Both the position numbers and the translations under genes were made by a program. Of a DNA stretch of 64,000 nucleotides, positions 1-12,072 are shown piece by piece; position 1 is the stretch's first letter, and the number at the start of each line of letters is the position of its first letter. This stretch comes from Sanghuangporus weigelae (Eukaryota; Basidiomycota; Agaricomycetes; Hymenochaetales; Hymenochaetaceae): assembly GCA_033182465.1 (NCBI GenBank), contig CP137328.1:1302001-1366000 (forward strand). Reading direction: 5' to 3'. The notes below the pieces were generated by a model. That model did no database searches and was not told where the DNA came from. It was given only the letters and a program-made list of their open reading frames with translations.

Positions 1-3000
1 GAGCTTGCTGCCAACGCTGATTGACTGGGAACTACTTACGAATGGAGAGGGTAAGAGGACAGTTGGTTTCGGGTGGTTCGCTGGAGGTTTGTACTGCTCA
101 TGTCCATTTCGAAGTATGTTGGGTTCTGATGAATGTTTCGTGCGTTTGCTGCTTAGTCGCTGGTGCGCTTGAGGGGCTCCTTTCTACGGCGCTCTTGCAC
201 CTTAATCTGGGTGTAGCTTCGCCTTTCTTGGTTCGTTTGCCCTCATTTGCAGTTCGTTTATCCTTTGACATAAAACATAGGGAACGCCGCGACCACATAC
301 AGGCTCGCTTCCCTTACTGTTAGCTTTGCTACAGCGAATCGGCGACACGATATCTACAAATGGGACGCCGAAGAGCATGGGTCCCTTCATCGTAGCCGTT
401 ACTGGGTGATTGAATTTTTCTCGTTGCTGTCGTTCTGCTCAAAGTGCTGATTCATTATGTGGTTTTATATGCGTTGCAGCTCCGGACAGGTATCTGCAGG
501 CGCGCTATACAGTCTTCGAGAAACGCTCCCTATACAGGATGTCACTGTTAAGGACTTGCCCAGGCTAATAAGAGATCCTAGTAAGTGGCGTTGTCTTCTC
601 ATTCTGACCTGTCAGGCTTATTTGAATTACTTTCTCGGAAGGTACACCTTTGAATAAGGTGAGATACGATGGAAAAGACTACACGATTAGCTAACTGATT
701 GTATGCATAGATATACCTCCTCCATGCTACGCAGGAGACATACCTATTCAACCGAGCGACCGGTGAGCCCGCCACAAGGGAAGCGTACTACGCAAATCCC
801 GGACAATTCGAGTCCCGGTTTAGCGAACTCGTGAGTGTCAATTAGAGCCCTAACGTGCCACAGCTTTGCAAATGGTACCTGCTAACGCCAAAATGTATAG
901 ATCGCTCCGTACACTACGCTGCTCATCAACGGTGTCGGTTGGTCAGCCGACTCGCCCCGTTTGATGACGGTTGAGCAGACTGCTTCCGCTCTTGTACGCG
1001 TCCGAGAGTTGCAGCAGGAATTGCAAGCGTCAGGTCGAGAGGATGTCATGAAGGGCAGATGTCAGAGTTTTGCAGACGTGAGCTGTGATATCGAGGTACA
1101 AGATTCTACATGTTCTCTATTTTTTGAAGTTGTGCATTGACATATGTGTGGATATAGGGCGGTCTTGGCTTCCTGACGCGGCCTTCGACGTTGTCTGAGC
1201 CCTCCTTCTCAATCGACCTACGTTCTGCCTTCCCCGATCGACAGCTGCCGGCTGCGCCACTTCCGCCGCTGCAGATGATGTCAGTAGATATACTGCCTAC
1301 TTCACTGCCACTTGAGGCGAGCGAGAGGTTCTCCAGGGGTGTGATTCCTTATGTCAGGAGCGTCGCTAGTAGGTATGGGGAGGTAAGAACTTCGGGAATA
1401 GATGCGGAGGAACGAGCGTTCGATGAAGCGCTGGAACGAGCGACTATTGCTTCGGATGGGAAGCTTAGGAAGCAACATGAGTGGTTGCAGGGCATGGTTG
1501 CCGAGTATCGGAAGTCTGAGTCGAGCGCTGCGAAGTCCGATGCGTCTTCAGCTTCGACAGGGCATGCTTCCAGAGCGAGACCCTCTTTGAGGAAGAAAAT
1601 CCTGCTGCTTGGGAGCGGGATGGTTGCAGGCCCGACCGTAGAAGAGATTTGCCGGCGGAGGGACGTCGAGCTGATCGTAGGTGTGTTTTAATTCGAGTTC
1701 TGCCGTTTTGAAGTCAGTAGTGATTGTGTCTGACATACTTTTTTTCGTGTTTAGCGAGCGATCAGGAATCTCGCAACGCGTTCCTGTGTCAACGCCATGA
1801 AAATGCAACACCAGTGACGATCAACATGACCCAGCAGGATAAAGTAGAAGAGCTGATCAAAGGCGTTGACGTCGTCATCAGGTACGCAGCGTAGCCATAG
1901 TCATTTTTTAATTAAATTTGGGATCCTCATCGATTGATTGAATGAAAATCGGTTCACCAGTCTTTTACCGGTCCCTCTCCATCCGGCTGTAGCAGAGCTC
2001 TGCATCAAGCATCACCGGCATCTGGTGACAGCGTCCTATATCTCTCCGGCTATGCGTGCGCTGCACGAGCGGTGAGTGTCTGTGCCTCAATTTACGTTAT
2101 TCTATTATCCTAACGCTCGTGTGTGTCCGAATAGAGCAGCGAACTCGAACGTGCTTCTCCTTAATGAAATTGGTCTGGATCCTGGTATTGATCATTGTTC
2201 CGCTTTGTCGCTTTTGGCGTCCCTGAAGAGAGAAGGGAAGAAGGTCGAGTCGTTCTCGTCGTTCTGTGGTGGCTTGCCTGCGCCAGATTGCTCGGACGTT
2301 CCGTTGAAGTATAAATTTAGTTGGAGTCCTAGAGGTGTTTTGAGTGCTGCGCTGAATGGTGCTCAGTTCTTGGTTGGTGGAAAGGTAAGATTGAAATTAA
2401 ATCGAATCTCGTTTGAATCGTTGTATTGGTTGTGCTGATGTGACGATGCACGTAGACCCACACCGTTCCGAGCGAAAATCTACTTCGTTCGAATATTTCT
2501 CGGCTCCCTGTGTCGGACGTCCTGCAACTTGAGGGTCTCCCTAATCGCGATAGCCTTTCGTATTCGACGACTTATGACCTTCATACAGCCAATGGTTTGC
2601 AGACGCTGTTTAGAGGAACGATCAGGTTGGAATTTAATACTGAGTATGCTATGCCTGTCTGATCTGATCACTGTGAATAGGTATCCGGGATTCCGCGAGC
2701 TTTTGTTAGGTTTCAAGCAACTAGGTTTACTGGATACGGATCGGTCGCTACGCATAACGTCTTATTCTGACCTTATCCGTGCCTCTGTCGAAAATCTCAC
2801 GGGCAGCAGGGTCGACAGTCTTGGGGCATTGCAGTCGGCGTTAAGAGACTTGACCTCTACGAGTGACATATCAAACCTTTTCGACGCTGTCCAATGGCTT
2901 TCTCAGGGGACGAATGACATACCCAGACCACCGACGGTTGCTACACCAGTGATCGACCTCTTCGCGACGCTTCTCGCACACAAGCTTGCCTACAAGCCAG

Positions 3001-3377
3001 GCGAACGGGACCTCGTTGTCTTGCACCATGAGTTCATTACTTCTTCATCTTCAGCTAATACGAAGACAATGACGACTTCCGATCCCCGCGGAGACGCAAT
3101 TTCGCGCGATGAAGTGCACACGTCGGCGCTGGAGGTCTACGGAACGCCGGAACATTCGGCAATGGCGTTGTGTGTGGGAGTCCCTGCGGCGTTGGCGGCA
3201 CTGAGAGTGTCGGATGGTGGGTATAAAGAGGTTGGTGTGCGTGGGCCGGACCATCCCGATATGTATGAGTTTGTTCTGGAGGGTATGCAGGAGAGGGGTT
3301 TGAGGATGAAGCATCGTACGAGTAAGTTTGGTGAAGGGCGAAATGTGGAGGGCAGGTTGAGAGAGATTTGGAATTGA
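1..3377 (+). CDS. Alpha-aminoadipic semialdehyde synthase-like protein (lysine-ketoglutarate reductase / saccharopine dehydrogenase), 5' truncated
   Basis: Many short exons give a protein resembling bifunctional lysine-ketoglutarate reductase/saccharopine dehydrogenase, which interconverts lysine, saccharopine and aminoadipic semialdehyde. The 5' end lies outside the window; the first visible exon reads [16 protein letters not shown] in the frame starting at base 2. An intron near 103-162 leads to [19 protein letters not shown], and an intron near 406-478 leads to a stretch ending [11 protein letters not shown]. These are reductase-half (AlaDH/PNT-like) motifs. The second half opens at about 1594 with the dinucleotide-binding loop [15 protein letters not shown] and continues with saccharopine dehydrogenase motifs such as [11 protein letters not shown] (near 2160-2200) and YPGFRELL (near 2683). 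The last exon runs from about 2680 to the stop at 3375-3377. Exon borders were read by eye. Most fungi use separate Lys1 and Lys9 proteins, so this fused form is more likely catabolic; that is inference. Confidence 0.85.
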
Positions 3378-3507
3378 TTAGGACCTCTCTTGAGTGCTTT
3401 CGCTCCTGGCTTGTTGCACATAGACACACATTATCTTGTATCAACGCACAACTTATATACACAGTGTACTGAAATAGATTAACATACAAGAACGTTGACT
3501 GTAGGAT

Positions 3508-4380
3508 TTAACTGCCTTTCATTATCGAATCAATGCGTGCTTGTTGGATCTTCTGTCGAAAGGGAAGAAGGACAGCGAAGCCGAAAACGAATGTGCTCAA
3601 GACATATTTCAGCTGAGGAGAATTATCAGCACGGCTGTTCTGTTTGTCAGTTACGATGACTGGATTATGGACTTACTCCTACGGAAAATGGTGTTCTGTG
3701 TTTGATGCATAACCTCTGGACGTACAGAGCTTCGAGGACGTGTAACACGGCGACGACAGACCAGATCGCTTTGTTTATTAGGGGTCCGCCGGTATTCTTG
3801 TAAAGCCATTGTCCGATTTCCCAGTAAGCTCCGCTGTAGTTCGGAGAAATGGATGTGTAGACGAGCAGAGCGAGGGGGACGCCAGTTTTAATGACGCCCA
3901 GAGGAAACTCGAAAGTTGTGATTTGCGGTGCTTTCGACTGAATACGAGTTTGTGAGTTGGAGCTGTAGAGGAAAGGAAGAGGATGGGACGAACCATCCCG
4001 AGCGACTCTTGCGCATCCGCAGTCATACTCAACAGACGCGGTTTGACTTCCTCATAGCCTACTAAAGGCGGATCAAAGATTACTCGTACATCTGATTCTG
4101 CATCGCCTTTCAAGTTGCCCTTGACTTTATATCGTAAAGTCATGCCCTTCAGAATGCATGCATGAAACAGGAACAAACATCAAAAATCAGAATTACTATG
4201 TGTTAATAAGTATCAAAGGCCAAGCAGACAACGCACCTCTCTATCGATAGAAGTCATCCGCGCGCTTGAGACTTGCTCAGAGACTTTGCCCCAGTACTTC
4301 ACGTACGCGACGAGCGTGTCGGGATGGTTGGACATGTACATGCAGAGAAACGTGGACTTCTCTGCGACGGGATCTGCCAT
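3508..4380 (-). CDS. DUF2470 domain membrane protein with TMEM254-like C-terminus
   Basis: Read on the minus strand, the ATG at 4378-4380 opens MADPVAEKSTFLCMYMSNHP, a DUF2470-type start with the typical HPDTL and a following YVKYWG. DUF2470 is a heme-utilisation-related fold of unclear role in fungi. After introns near 4200 and 3990 the protein continues as APQITTFEFPLGVIKTG, then a hydrophobic half containing SPNYSGAYWEIGQWLY and a last exon ending in RIDSIMKGS with stop at 3508-3510. The second half has about three predicted membrane segments and resembles the DUF4499/TMEM254 family. The combination suggests a small integral membrane protein; substrate and location are not visible. It converges with the upstream lysine gene (about 130 bp between stops). 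Family assignment is from memory of conserved motifs; intron borders are approximate. Confidence 0.68.
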
Positions 4381-5381
4381 GGCTGTTACTGCTGCTGGAG
4401 GAGCAAGACGATAGCAAAGAAAGAGCCTGTGAGTTAATTGGAAATGACACGTACTCTTTGCTGAAATATGCTGGCCTGCAGTCAAGACGCGTGAAAATCA
4501 GGAGATCAGCCTATCACGTTACCCGAATTCGTAGACTCGTGTTTAGCGCCGGGCCGTCCGAGGCTCGGCAACACGACAACTTGGACTCAGGACTCAAAAG
4601 CGGTCCAGGTGGCTTCTGACGCTACCTGGACTTTGCAGGAATTCTCTTTTTTTTTTCTGCAGCGGGCATCGACTTGCCACTTATTGACAATAAAGTGCAT
4701 CTGGAGACTGGCGAGTATTCTGGATATTTGAAGTTGGAGAAAGGCTATTGCATACCATCGCACAGGCTTTATTAGTCTGAAGTCATGGGATATAGCAAGC
4801 CTCTGAAGTTCAGCAGAAGAATTGTTTCTCGAAGAGTCACGAAAGAAAACGTGTTCCCTCCGCCCTGATTGGTCTATCGGACTGATTTGCTGCCGCACTT
4901 TCTGCGCCTTCGTCATGAGGTCACCATCTTACTTTCAGTCACACTATCTTGAATCTTTGTGTACATCCGCCGGCTCGTAAAGCGGCAAAGGCACAGCAAA
5001 ATGATCGCTTCATTCCTTCCGATGACGAGAATCGTGTAGGAGTGTGAAATGCACTGCACTGCACTGCACTGCACCGGAGCCAGTTATTCGCTTCCAGCTC
5101 CTGGGGCTAGTAGTCTGTTCCCTCGAATGTACGATGTTTTGTACTTTTGAACCTGTAGATTTCGAAGAACCACTACATTACATGTAGTGGGTTGGATGCC
5201 CCATGATGCTGGACTGGGTTTTCTTATATTCAATTCTTTATTACAATAATGATGATGGTTTGTTTGTGGGGCCATGTATGGGTGATTGTATAGCAACCCT
5301 GACCGATGGCGTCACCTTGCTCCGAGCTTGAATCCATGGCCACGGGGTCCATACGTCACTGTGGTCTACCGTGTGGTGGAC
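4381..5381. other. Intergenic region, no gene recognised
   Basis: About 1 kb separates the divergent DUF2470 gene and the small-peptide gene, so it should hold both promoters. Only short open frames without family resemblance occur. A poly-T run lies near 4648-4657 and a pentanucleotide repeat at 5051-5074. Confidence 0.6.
5051..5074. repeat. Pentanucleotide microsatellite (GCACT)n
   Basis: Nearly five tandem copies of GCACT, perfect by eye, lie in the intergenic space between two host genes. Confidence 0.95.
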
Positions 5382-5387
5382 TATAAA
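5382..5387 (+). promoter_or_regulatory. TATA box of the small hydrophobic peptide gene
   Basis: TATAAA occurs 76 bp upstream of the start codon at 5463, in the right orientation and with a plausible 5' leader. A strong TATA box suggests a highly or inducibly expressed gene. Confidence 0.6.
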
Positions 5388-5462
5388 GACGAAGGTCTCC
5401 AGCCTCGAATCTTCAGCACGCAATTCCCTCACTCATTTCAACCCATCAACTTACTTTCAATT

Positions 5463-5824
5463 ATGGTATGTCAGATCCACGTTTTACATCAGTCTGACCC
5501 CGCTGACAATTTCTGAAGGGCTCCATCGTATCAGCTATTGGTCGTGGCATTATCGCCATCATTAGCGCAATCGCATCTGTGTTAGAAACAATAGTCTCCG
5601 CCATAGTCGGCGTAAGCATTTATTCTTGTATCATCACAGTGACTTCAATTTTACTAATTTTCTCGAATCAGGTTATTGTCGCTATTTTCTACTGCATTGA
5701 AGACATTATATGCTGTCGATGCTTCTCTGGTCGCTCTAGGACTAGATCGACAAGCAGGAGTGGTGGTTTCGGTCGTCGTCGAGGCTTTGGCCGCTCCAGT
5801 GCCACCACCGGAGGCCACTATTAG
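5463..5824 (+). CDS. Small hydrophobic peptide with Arg/Gly/Ser-rich tail (about 82 aa)
   Basis: Three exons: 5463-5465, 5519-5611 and 5672-5824. The first exon is just the ATG, followed directly by GTATGT. Splicing gives MGSIVSAIGRGIIAIISAIA..., a strongly hydrophobic helix repeating Ile/Ala/Val, then VIVAIFYCIEDIICCRC and a basic tail rich in Arg, Gly and Ser ending GGHY. Proteins beginning MGSIVSAIGRG are a recurrent small family in agaricomycetes, always short and without known function. Likely membrane-associated, with a cytosolic cysteine pair (CCRC) that could be lipid-modified; that is inference. Both introns (53 and 60 bp) have good GT..AG ends and keep frame, and a TATA box lies upstream, so the gene looks real despite its size. 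Confidence 0.75.
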
Positions 5825-6111
5825 GCTAAAGAATTGGCACCTTTATTTATATACCCTTTCCCTATATTATGTACCCCGTAGCGTATTCAAGACGACTCGA
5901 AACACGCTGTCCGTTTTATGTACTGTCTGAGATTCATACGTCAATCCAATAATTTCGGTAATCCTAGGGGCGTACACAGCATGCACATACAACAACTAAA
6001 AGCAAAAGCAAACAAAACGCGGCGGAGAAGTGACAAAAAAAACCCAAAATAATGGGAAAATGGAATTTAAATATATTGCTTGGCTGCCGCAGCAGGTCAA
6101 TCGCAGATCTC

Positions 6112-8528
6112 TCATGATGAGCACGGAACTTGCGCACCTGAGGAAGCGAAATAAGATCCGGTTTGCCTGTCGTCACTCCGCCCACGATCGACGGAATAAA
6201 ATGTGTCAGGGAGCTGTTCAAATCAAATATCGTTGCAAGGTGCAAACATGGAGTGACTTTCAGAAGGGAGATATGGCGGCTCACGACACACCTCAGGTAT
6301 ATAAGAGCTTGTTCGCGTGTTTCCGTGTCCTTTCCAGCTCCCGTTCGCAAGATCGGAAGTGTTACTTGGTCCTGCGGCACGTACATTTCCGGTTTCATGC
6401 ATCGAAGTGATTGCTTGTCGAAGACGTAGCATGTTCTGCGCTTCGTATGTAGGATCAAAGACGAATGGCACCTGCCCGCGCGCGTCTGGAGGTGCGCTTG
6501 GAGGTACAACCTCAGACTCGTAGTCATCCTCTACTTCAGATGGCACTGAGCCGCCGACAGAGATAGGCTCAGCGCTGCCGAGATAATATGGAATTCCTTG
6601 ATGGGGAGGAGGAGGACCAAACGCCGGATATGGTGGTGTTGAAAAGGACGAAAAGGTAGGGAGGGGCAAGCCGTTGAACGCATCATGGGTTGGTCCGTGT
6701 ATGGGACTCTGCATGATAGTAGGAGAGACTGGCAATGGAATGTTAGACGCTGCAGAGACTGTGGGACTTGCAGGTCCAAGTCCGGACAGCATTTGGTACG
6801 ACGCCGACTGTGAGTGCGAGGTGCCCGCGAGCCTCAGAGGATACAGCGACGGTTGTGCCGCCCTGTTTGGTGGATAAGCAGAACGTACTAGAAGCTGATC
6901 GCCAGCACCATTATTGGACAAATCCGCACTAGGTCTCGACACGGACCCGAGACTCTGTATTGAGCTTGCCATTGTGGAGCAAGACGCATCGGAGCCAGGT
7001 GAAGGAGGCAGGAGATTCGTCGTACCTTGCGGGCTCGGGTCTGAGGTGGAGCTGGCCGTTGGGTATGCCTGGCCACCTATAAAGCGAGAATCTGATTGCG
7101 TGTGGGTTGGAAGGTCCTGAGTTAAGCCGCGTAGGTCAAGTGCAGACGAGAAACTTGCTGGCGGTTGGGTTGGTGAAAGGGCAACCATAGACAACTGTCT
7201 GAAATGTTCGTTTCCCTCGTCCATGGTATTGTTTCCATTCTGCTTATTTTTGCTATTTATAAGTCGTTCGCGTCGCGGAGAAGGAGTAGGGGAAGTCTCG
7301 CGGAAAAAGGAGCTGCGTAGGATGGAAGGCCGGCGACTACGTTCAGTTGGGCGACGTCGACTTGCTAGGCCGTGCAGGGCTTGCATGCGAGAGACGAGGG
7401 AGAGCGACCCTGAGCTGGAATTGATCATGTCGATGGGCGAGATAGGAGTTGATATTTCCTCATCGCTTATATCCGGTGGAGAATTAGCGGTTGGAGAGGA
7501 CGGTGTAGCAGAAGGCAATTGGATCTCCGGCCACTGATCTGCCGGATTGCCTGCGTTGCATGGATTCAACGATCATCTCAAAGGCTAAAAAGAAGGGAAA
7601 CATTACTCTGTTTTTCTGTATATTTGCTCGAGCCGGACAGGTGGCAAATGCAATGAGTAGAATCAACTGGCTGCCACGGAATCACTTCTTGGCGTGATTG
7701 AAAGCGCATCTAGTGTGTGATTGTAAGTCGTTTGATCGCGATAATAGGCCGTGGCTAAGCCGTTGTTACTTACCGTTTTACGGAAGACTTCAAACAGGCG
7801 CGTCAAGCGCACCAAGGGGTTTGCAATGACATGAAGAATAACACCGCTCTGTAACGCTGAGGACTTTAGCTCCAAGTGAAGATTTGAGGTCTCTATTTAC
7901 CTCTTGAAGCCTCGTTGTTACAGTGTCCCATTTTTCGACTCTGGATTGGGTCTGCTGATACGGATGTACAGACTTTTCCGGTAGATCGTCGATAGGATTC
8001 GACATGGCCACGATAAACAAATGACGCGTTATAGGCGCCTTTGAACTGTCTCCTGACAAGAAGAGCTGAAAGTAGAAAACCCGCGTCTAAGTCAGCACAG
8101 GGGGTCAGTGGATAAGAAGGAAATATGCGCACGTCAATCGATCGCCGGATAAAGAGGGGGGATAGTCTGTTCTGCGGCAGACCGACAATGTCGATGTCCG
8201 GGAAGTCATTGAAGTGGCGTTGTGATTTGTATGTCGGTCGTTGGTCCTGTGTCTTGCCTGTTGTCTCCCAGAATATTTGAACCTATAAGAAAAGCACAGG
8301 CAGAACGAATGTACGTCTTGCACTTATCATAGGCCAGTAAATTAGCTTACTCACGTTGATACCAGGATTTGCGATACGAACAGCACCCAAGACCCCAGGT
8401 AAAATATGCTGCTGGAGATCTTGCCAATGCTCTACCATCGGCAGAGAGTTTTCAATAAGAAGGAGGACATGAACAGCCTGACCGGGGCGGGAGGAGCCAA
8501 AGACTCCCGATGGCGGAAGTTGAGCCAT
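6112..8528 (-). CDS. Mediator subunit 25-type von Willebrand A domain protein
   Basis: The start at 8526-8528 gives MAQLPPSGVFGSSRPGQ, followed by VHVLLLIENSLPMVEHWQDL, the beginning of a VWA-like Rossmann domain as in the Mediator subunit 25 N-terminus. Exon 1 ends at 8355; exon 2 starts at 8282 and reads VQIFWETTGKTQDQRPTYKS. Later exons contain HLFIVAMSNPIDDLPEKS and LKSSALQSGVILHVIANP. From about 7570 to 6270 follows one long Ser/Pro-rich, probably disordered exon. I infer a last intron at about 6288-6213 that joins SYIPE to LPDTFYSVDRG and a stop at 6112-6114; without it the stop is at 6223. The likely role is a transcription co-activator interface in the nucleus. The VWA assignment rests on the N-terminal pattern and could be another VWA protein. 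Confidence 0.65.
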
Positions 8529-9381
8529 GACAAAAGATATTGTTCTCCTGAGCGGAGCTTGCGAAAGTACAACTTAGGTGTCGGAGCGGATCTTGCTATA
8601 TTTTAAAAAATGGAAGGAGGAACAGAATGGTCCACGGGTGCACAAGTGGTAATCGATAGAGGCCAGGTTAAATCCGGCAGATCGTGGAGGGAAAGGAGAC
8701 GGGGAGCTGAAGTAGGTGGACTGAAATGCTCGGTCGGAAGTCACGGGGACGGAGTACGTAGCAATGCAACAGAGGACCCACAAGATGACTATACACGAGA
8801 ATACCAAAGCAAGTAGTCACGGTGAGAAGATCCGCTGGGCGCGTGGCTGGTGTGCATACGTACTCGGATACGTATCTTATAGCACGGAGGCAGAGAGGAA
8901 CGCCGCGAAAAGGAAATAATAAAGGAACGACTTCTCTGCTCCCTATTAGAGTTCTTTCTGCTCGGCTAGACAGGGACGTGGAGCGGAGATGTGTTGTCTA
9001 AAGGCAAACAGAGACACGCTGCTGAGAACTTGCAGGGTAGCCGAGGACAGCTACAGTGTGGTACCAGCGCTAGGAGTGATGGCTCGTATCTTTCCGAGAG
9101 GTAGCATCGAAACTTGGTGTTAGGTAAGTGCTATATCCAGTAGATCTTCATTTGTATCCCAGCAGCGGAGACTAGCGGAGACTGATCATTGATCACCCAT
9201 GATCGGTTTATTTATTGTCACCTCTCGCGGATCTATTCTGCTCGGCTTACGTAAAATGCTGACACATTACCAGTTGCCTTTCCGAGCGAGACTACACAAC
9301 TTCGGACGCGCTGGTCGTGCGTGACCGTTCTCGTTCTCGTTCTCTTGTCTTGTCTGCCGCCCAGTCCAGCAATACTCAACC
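8529..9381. other. Divergent promoter region, no gene recognised
   Basis: This 850-bp gap separates the divergent VWA protein gene and the Whi2-like gene. I see no conserved coding pattern or RNA gene. It presumably carries both promoters. Confidence 0.6.
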
Positions 9382-10874
9382 ATGGCTGCCGTGGCACTTT
9401 CATCGTCTCCAATCACTCAAGTCTCGCAGCAACCGACACAGGCAAACCTCCAGCCTCAACTCCTCACTCGGCTTCAGCTCGACCTGCGTGGAGAGCGTTT
9501 CTCCGTTGACCGCGAAATCATCATGAATTTACCAGAATCTGTCCTTCTCTGCCTCTTCCCCAATGGTCTTGTATTAAGCAGGCAGAGCGTCGCTCTGTCT
9601 GATGGCGGGGAAAACGAGGAAGACGAGGAGATTTATCCTGTTGACGTATGTCCGCATCCTATCTCGTTGTCCAATCGCGCTATTGACAACTCATTGCACT
9701 CGTTCTTCTTTTTATGAAAAGTTTGATCCAAAATGTTTCTCCTATGTTCTGAGCTTCTTCCGAAATGCCTCGGATACTTTCTATGGAACTGCCACAACGC
9801 CGGGCCTTTTCGCCGCTCAGCAGCATCTCGCCGAGAACGCACCGGCACCCGATTTCGGTCCTCCCCTATCTCAGAATCCTTTACTCACAAAGCAAGCTAT
9901 CATTGTCTTACGGGAGGAACTGGAGTACTTTGCTATTCCTCCGAAAGACGGCAAGGCATCCACAGACGCATCTGGTATTGCGAACGAAGCATTGCTGGAA
10001 ATCAAACGCCAGTGTGGTCAGGTCCTTCTCGAAAAGCGCAATATATTCACCGCTTTGCAACGGAATGTGAACAAAGAGAACAATCTGGCAGAACAGCATT
10101 TGATAGATATGTTGTGCATGAGGTATGTTGCCCCTTGTCGACCAGAATATACCTGTCAGATGACCGAGGGACGGTTGACGCCTCCGATTGCGACAATATC
10201 GTCGATCGTCTGACTGGTGTATTTTCTTCCGAGCTTATCGCTTGCATCGCTCAATTAAGCATAATTACTGACGTTCTGATTCCCACCAGTGGGTTTGACC
10301 GAGAGGACATGTGGGGCTTCCGAGCACTTGAGCCTTCGCGGTGTTGCATTTCATCGATTGCGCTTGTCCTATTGAAAACCGGCATCGTCCACAATGGGCC
10401 TCCTTATCAGAGCGATCCTGCAGTCACTATTGACTACAATCAGATGGCAACAGCTCAAAAGCTGCTCCTTTTCTGGCGAAAGCCGGCAGTGAGTTCTCTT
10501 TGACCTCTGACGTCTTCTTGCGGCATGGTGATTTACTCTTACCTTCTCGTTCCAACCAAGCGGAAATGCTGGTGGGACGGCGCTGAAGTGGAACTTGAGC
10601 GATCTGGGCAAGATCCGCTCAATGTGAAGTTATGGGCGCGACGCGTCTGGACGTTAGAACTCAGCTTGGTGAGTCCGTCACAAGCCTGATAAATTTCTGG
10701 AAGCTGATGACCATAAAGATTTAGCTCCTTGCTGTAATTGATACGCATTATCCGGGACGTTCTGTGTTTGGTTACCGCATCGTAGATACCCTTGGCTCAT
10801 ATACGTACGTACACGTGTATACGGCATTTTCGAAGAGTTTGTATTTGCATCACGTGAAAACTTCAATAAAGTAG
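9382..10874 (+). CDS. Whi2-like BTB/POZ domain protein (about 373 aa)
   Basis: Five exons: 9382-9645, 9722-10122, 10290-10488, 10561-10668 and 10725-10874. Their summed length is a multiple of three and all introns are GT..AG. Residues about 30-115 read LQLDLRGERFSVDREIIMNL...LPESVLLCLFPNG and FDPKCFSYVLSFFR, the BTB/KCTD-like domain of yeast Whi2, a stress-response and TORC1-restraining factor that works with the Psr phosphatases. The middle part (LREELEYFAIPP, ALLEIKRQCGQVLL) and the C-terminal part (GFDREDMWGFRALEP, KLLLFWRKPA) also fit Whi2-like fungal proteins. The last exon is the least certain: an additional splice near 10800 is possible. Assigned from motif resemblance only. Confidence 0.75.
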
Positions 10875-10925
10875 CAAAACAGTTCGAGTAGTTCAAGTTC
10901 TTCACTTGCACAGTCACTTGTATGT

Positions 10926-11572
10926 ATGGCCGGATCTTACGCCGGGAACACGATCGATATCGAGGCGCTCGTCGATCTCGAGCAACAGTATGCGTGTCTC
11001 GCTATATCGAGCACTCATGATTACTTAGGTTCTATTCTTACTCTTAGATTCTATGACTCTGGTTATTCGGACGGTGTAGCACATGGGAAGATTCACGGGA
11101 GCATCGAGGGGAGACATTTAGGAAGGGAGAAAGGCTTTGAGATGTGGGAAGAGCTTGGCTTCTACGAGGGCTTCGCAAAACTTTGGAAAACATTGTCAGA
11201 GCACGGGAAGGGCAAGGATAAGTATGTTGACGACTATATGACCCACCTGATCTGACTGTCTTTGGCGGTAGTCGAGTAAAACATAACGCAAGCCTTTTGC
11301 TCGATCTTATTGCTCAATTCCCGATGGAGAATCCTTCTCATCCAACTTTGGAGGACCTTGACATACCGAAACTCTTTGCTCAGATCCGGGCACGATACAA
11401 GGTACTGTGTTCCATTCTCGGCGTCAAACCGAACCTTCGTGCTTCGCAATCCCACGCCTCGGCCAACGTTGATGATGATAGTACTGGTGCGGCGATAAGA
11501 CAGCTCAAAATGAATGACGTGTGGGCGGTCGAAATCAAGCAGGATCTGGGATCTGTGGATTATGGTTTCTAG
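10926..11572 (+). CDS. LTO1: LTO1/ORAOV1 homologue, adaptor for Fe-S cluster loading of Rli1 (178 aa)
   Basis: Three exons (10926-10987, 11048-11221, 11272-11572) join in frame to 178 codons plus stop. After LVDLEQQFYDSGYSDG comes an unbroken run of glycines every fourth residue, ending GFEMWEELGFYEG. This is the deca-GX3 motif of Yae1/Lto1 proteins. In yeast the Yae1-Lto1 pair brings the cytosolic iron-sulfur targeting complex to the ABC protein Rli1 (ABCE1), needed for ribosome recycling. The C-terminal half is a helical region (LLLDLIAQFPMENP, RARYKVLCSILGVKP). The protein ends in an aromatic residue (DYGF), reminiscent of the C-terminal aromatic signal used by targeting-complex clients. 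Only 51 bp separate it from the Whi2-like gene upstream. Confidence 0.85.
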
Positions 11573-12072
11573 TCTAGTAGTTGAATGCCTCAGGTGTGGA
11601 GGGCTCCTGACCAGCTCCCGCTGAACCGACACACTAAACCAGGCTCTGCACGGGTATGTACGTCAGTGATAATGCCGCGATACATCGTCATATATAGGCC
11701 AAGCCTCTGGCTCGTTCCTGATTTCGGCCTAATTTACGAACAGCGGGAAGCTTCCTATCCGATTTCGTCTCTGTGTTGTCTATTAAGACTGCTTGGCTTT
11801 TTCGCCCATTTGCCCCCTGATGCCGTTCTATCTTACACGGTCATTCAAATTTCGGTGTCCAGAATATTGGAGAAGTTTCTTAAGGCATACGCTCACTGAC
11901 GAGTCAGTCGGAACAGTCGCATTCTCTGATAGCAAATAAAATCTTTTGACTCGGCTCGGCTTTGAAATCCATCCATTTTATATACCATTTTCTTTGTTCT
12001 TTATCCAAGACAAGTACTGACTATTTAGACACGCATCGCGAAGGATCGCTACATTCTCCCCATTCTCTACCT
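11573..12072. other. Intergenic region between convergent genes
   Basis: About 500 bp lie between the LTO1 stop and the amine oxidase stop. It should hold both 3' UTRs. No coding or RNA feature recognised. Confidence 0.55.

Noticed and set aside
21-323. 100-codon plus-strand frame at the window start
   Set aside because: It overlaps the lysine gene exons in another frame and reads through the intron near 103-162.
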